From: Cristatella mucedo
Taxonomy: Eukaryota > Bryozoa > Phylactolaemata > Cristatellidae
NCBI GenBank assembly: GCA_009760855.2
Contig: WPIO01000014.1
Coordinates: forward strand, 2,278,501-2,342,500
Direction of reading: 5' to 3'
Length of the DNA: 64,000 bases
A program made the position numbers and the translations under genes. Shown piece after piece: positions 60,972 through 64,000 of the stretch. The notes under the pieces were generated by a model, which saw nothing but the letters and a program-made list of their open reading frames with translations, did no database searches and had not been told where the DNA came from. Numbering within the stretch: the first letter of the stretch is position 1; every line of letters begins with the position of its first letter.

Positions 60972-61095
60972 GCAGAATTCTGTATGGCCCCAAGGAGTAC
61001 GTGGCAGCACAGTGTATTTTTGATGCTAGTTAGTTCCAGGAAATAAATGAATAAATACATAAATAAATATATAATATATATATATATATATATAA

Positions 61096-61226
61096 TTTGT
61101 TTTTATAGTGCCCTAAGAGAACTTAATCTCAATTCAGGTGCTTCACATATGCCACGGGGCTCGAGCCTACGACCTCAGCCAGACCTTGGTCGGGGCCACC
61201 ACCTTAACCGCTAGACCAATCCAGCA
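61096..61226 (-). mobile_element. SINE-1 copy
   Basis: Minus strand, full. It follows a short (TA)n and is joined to the same extra sequence as the 44.6 kb copy. Confidence 0.85.
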
Positions 61227-61360
61227 GACTTAAATACACAGCTGAACGCAGAAACTGATCCGAGCTGATCTATTGTTCATGCTTCAGTATTGCAGCAAAC
61301 GGTGCAATGGTCGGCTAGTGTAGTTTTGCAGTGTTGTAGATTCAAAGCAATAGTAACCTG
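61096..61360 (-). repeat. Composite dispersed repeat, copy 2
   Basis: Same order and extent as 44611-44874: SINE-1 followed by about 135 bases ending TTCAAAGCAATAGTAACCTG. Confidence 0.85.
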
Positions 61361-61604
61361 CATATGCCAATACTGCATAAGCCTAAAAATACAGCCAGCA
61401 TCGAGAACACGATGCTTCTTATTTTTCACAGGCCTGCTTATGCACTCGTTTATTGCAAACTAAAGGTCAGCTTATTTAGCAGCCTCATTTATGTTGTGTG
61501 CTAGGAGCCTCGGCGCTACTTCTACCCGCTTGCTGCTGGCAATACAAATTTGCCTGGACTTTGCAGGACTCGAATGTTCGACCTAGGATCGTGAAGTGCA
61601 AGCG

Positions 61605-61800
<196 letters not shown>

Positions 61801-62406
61801 TTACAGTCTTGGCACGAATCTTTGCATACTCATTGGGTCAAGATGTAACGTCAAATATTCAGGGTCTTGTGAACTGCTGACCAACACAATTTCACCAAGA
61901 CTTATAATTCGCACGAGTTGGTAATACTTGGAACAAAGGGGCATGCTATCACCTTGGTTTTCTTACCAGTTTCAAGAACATGCAAAATGACCCTGTGTTT
62001 TCAGTAGCTGGAGCAACTTTTGTCTTCTGGTGTGGTCCCCATTTTAGGAAGGCCATTATTGTTTAGCATCTTGTGAGCACTTACGAGTTAAGAGTTGCTG
62101 GATGCACCTATTATCCTCTATAAAAATGTCTCATCCGTGTTAGGCATTTTCTCAACTTTATGAAGTTTGTTATTATGAGCATGCACAACTATGTACCTGA
62201 CACGGTATCCATATACCTGACAGCAATGTAAAAAATCGATGATGCTGTAGAAATGAAAACTGTCCGACAGGTTTTTCTGATAAACAAGAAATTAAAGAAT
62301 TCTTTTAAATTGTTTTCTGGGTCTTAACACCCTGATTTGGCCAAATGCGTCTACCCATTGAACTACCTTTTTCATAATCTCAATGGAGACTTTTAAATAC
62401 ATACAT
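61801..62406. other. No recognised feature
   Basis: No repeat or exon recognised. Confidence 0.5.
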
Positions 62407-62540
62407 AATTCATTTGTAGCACCCTAAGAGTACTGAATCTCTATTCAGGTGCTTCACATATGCCTCGGGGCTCGAGCCCACGACCTCAGACAGACATTGG
62501 TCGGGGCAAGCACCTTAACTGCTGGACCAAACCAGCTCGA
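62407..62540 (-). mobile_element. SINE-1 copy
   Basis: Minus strand: TTGTAGCACCCTAAGAGTAC tail, GGGGCTCGAGCCCACGACCT and CACCTTAACTGCTGGACCAA. Confidence 0.85.
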
Positions 62541-62999
62541 CATACAAATAACTATGTTTTAGGCATCTCTAATGCTTGCCAAGACTTCTAATGCAGTTTA
62601 GTTCTTTCTTCATCAGGAAGTGTTGTTGGCCGGTTTTCCTGAATTGACTTTGCATTGCTGTCGGCCACAGACATTTTTCTAGAGGGAGATACTTGGCACA
62701 TCTAAAAAAATTTGCTTCGTGGTGTTCTGATGATGCTACCAAAGACAACTATCCTTCGAAAACTGCTGCAACTTTTTTGAACCCAATAGAAACACCGGTT
62801 CGAAAACCAAGGTGGTAGCACGCACAGTTTGCAACATTTATTGTTTCCTCATTAATACTATGGTGTGGCTGTTTTTTGGCATTGATTTCGTAGGCTGCAA
62901 TGTTTGAGATGTCAGTAGATTCTCGGGGTGTGCAAGGTTTCTATGTCAGAGCCATGTATGATCAGGTGAAGTAGGAATCGTAATATCAATATAATAATA
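62541..62999. other. No recognised feature
   Basis: No repeat or exon recognised. Confidence 0.5.
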
Positions 63000-63345
63000 G
63001 GAAAATAATACATTATATAGCACCCTCAGAACTAATTCTCGCTGTCTTCTCTCTCACTCTCTCTCCTGGCACTTTACAGATGCCGTAAGGGAAGCATGTC
63101 AATATAGCTAGTGATAACATACAGGGTCAGCATGCTTTAGCACTCAATGGACAATTCACATGGATCCAGAAAATGCTTTGAGAAACAGGTGCGTTTTTAG
63201 CTTCACTTTTAATGAGATCAAATCGGGATGTCGTGACGTCAGTCTGAGTTCCAGGCTGTGGGAGTGAACAACTAAAGGTATTGTCTCCAATGGACTTGAG
63301 GTTGGTTCGTGGGAAGCTTGGGCTTTGTAGGCCTAGCTAGTTCAA
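63000..63345 (-). mobile_element. LINE-A-related 3' end, diverged
   Basis: GCACCCTCAGA tail remnant, ACATACAGGGTCAGCATGC and GAGTTCCAGGCTGTGGGAG, matching the LINE-A 3' region on the minus strand. A CT-rich insertion lies within the tail. Confidence 0.7.
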
Positions 63346-63438
63346 TGTCTGTGGTAAACCGCAGGCCATCTGGGTGATAGAATACAGTGTGGGTGAGGGC
63401 AGGTGGGATGGAGGTTGGCTGAGCCGGCTTAGCCAGCT

Positions 63439-63439
<1 letters not shown>

Positions 63440-63513
<74 letters not shown>
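63440..63513. repeat. (CT)n microsatellite
   Basis: Pure CT tract that converts into a hexanucleotide tandem. Confidence 0.98.
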
Positions 63514-63520
<7 letters not shown>

Positions 63521-63598
63521 GTCTCTGTCTCTGTCTCTGTCTCTGTCTCTGTCTCTGTCTCTGTCTCTGTCTCTGTCTCTGTCTCTGTCTCTGTCTCT
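63514..63598. repeat. (CTCTGT)n hexanucleotide tandem
   Basis: About 14 units derived from the neighbouring CT tract. Confidence 0.95.
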
Positions 63599-63629
63599 CT
63601 CTCACTCTCTCTCTCTCACTCTCTCTCGT

Positions 63630-64000
63630 CTGCAGAAGTGTGTGTGCAAGTTGAAAGTTAGTGATAACTTAAACCTAACTGATGGTGAAAACTGGCTGTC
63701 ACACATGAGTTCGAAGTTCTGCCTGGTGTGCAGAGCACACAATTCCAGACTAGGCGGTAAGAATTTTGGCGTGCGTGACATCCCGATTATGCCAGGCAGA
63801 CCTGCCGTACCAGGGTTGCCGTACGTGTAAGCCAAAGACTCATAACCTAAGCAAACCGTGCGAGTCAGTGGTTGCATACTCGCAGCTCTCTGTCAGTCAC
63901 ACTGACTCGTGCCACTGTTGAGATACTTCCCCGAGTTTAGGGCAGAGCGGTTTATGCAAGTCAGTGCGTCCAGCCAGTCGGTGCAGCCAGTGCAGCTCGT
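63630..64000. other. No recognised feature
   Basis: A 62-codon plus-strand open frame (63642-63830) has no recognisable protein character. Confidence 0.45.

Overview
The window is animal nuclear DNA. Intron-rich coding sequence is scattered among many short dispersed repeats: tRNA-headed SINEs, L2/CR1-type non-LTR retrotransposon ends, decayed Tc1/mariner elements and long CT/GA, AT and CA microsatellites. There is no bacterial gene organisation, ribosomal operon or CRISPR. The one clearly identifiable gene is slightly closer to protostome than to vertebrate relatives (Asn-Asn before the FATIRT motif), so an invertebrate is likely. The phylum cannot be fixed from this window alone.

The centre (13,872-39,485, minus strand) holds a complete TAO kinase gene (Tao/TAOK family, STE20 group). 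I could join 16 coding exons with consistent splice phases into an intact 1,051-residue reading frame: kinase domain (about residues 30-285), Ser-rich linker (about 305-520), a long coiled-coil region (about 540-960) and a short tail. One intron uses a GC-AG donor. From intron 5 onward every intron is phase 0, so exons 6-15 are all multiples of three. A splice acceptor 15 bases upstream of the ATG shows that at least one further 5' untranslated exon lies at higher coordinates and was not located.

Flanks. At 2.76-3.1 kb a minus-strand open exon with a predicted membrane helix ends in a good GTAAGT donor. At 9.7-9.9 kb a small minus-strand open exon ends in a stop overlapping AATAAA. A GC-rich interval at about 50.7-53 kb contains a palindromic CRE (TGACGTCA) and two sets of phase-compatible short exons: plus strand 52,286-52,634 and minus strand about 51,120-50,839. 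It looks like a divergent promoter for two unrecognised small membrane-protein genes. The rest of 53-64 kb is mostly decayed LINE, SINE and microsatellite sequence.

The repeats form a few families. SINE-1 has a tRNA-like head and the same 3' hairpin and (ATT)n tail as the L2/CR1-like LINE-A, suggesting it uses that LINE's reverse transcriptase. SINE-2 is a second tRNA-headed family. LINE-B has a tail of TACATT repeats. Nested insertions (SINE-2 in LINE-B, LINE-B in a Tc1 element) give relative ages. Other items worth attention are an 86-base microRNA-like hairpin at 11.56 kb, a perfect 21-bp inverted repeat at 5.57 kb, and an unidentified coding-like segment inside Tao intron 6. No wholly new multi-gene system was seen; the most novel-looking material is the set of unassigned exons and the structured SINE/LINE relationship.
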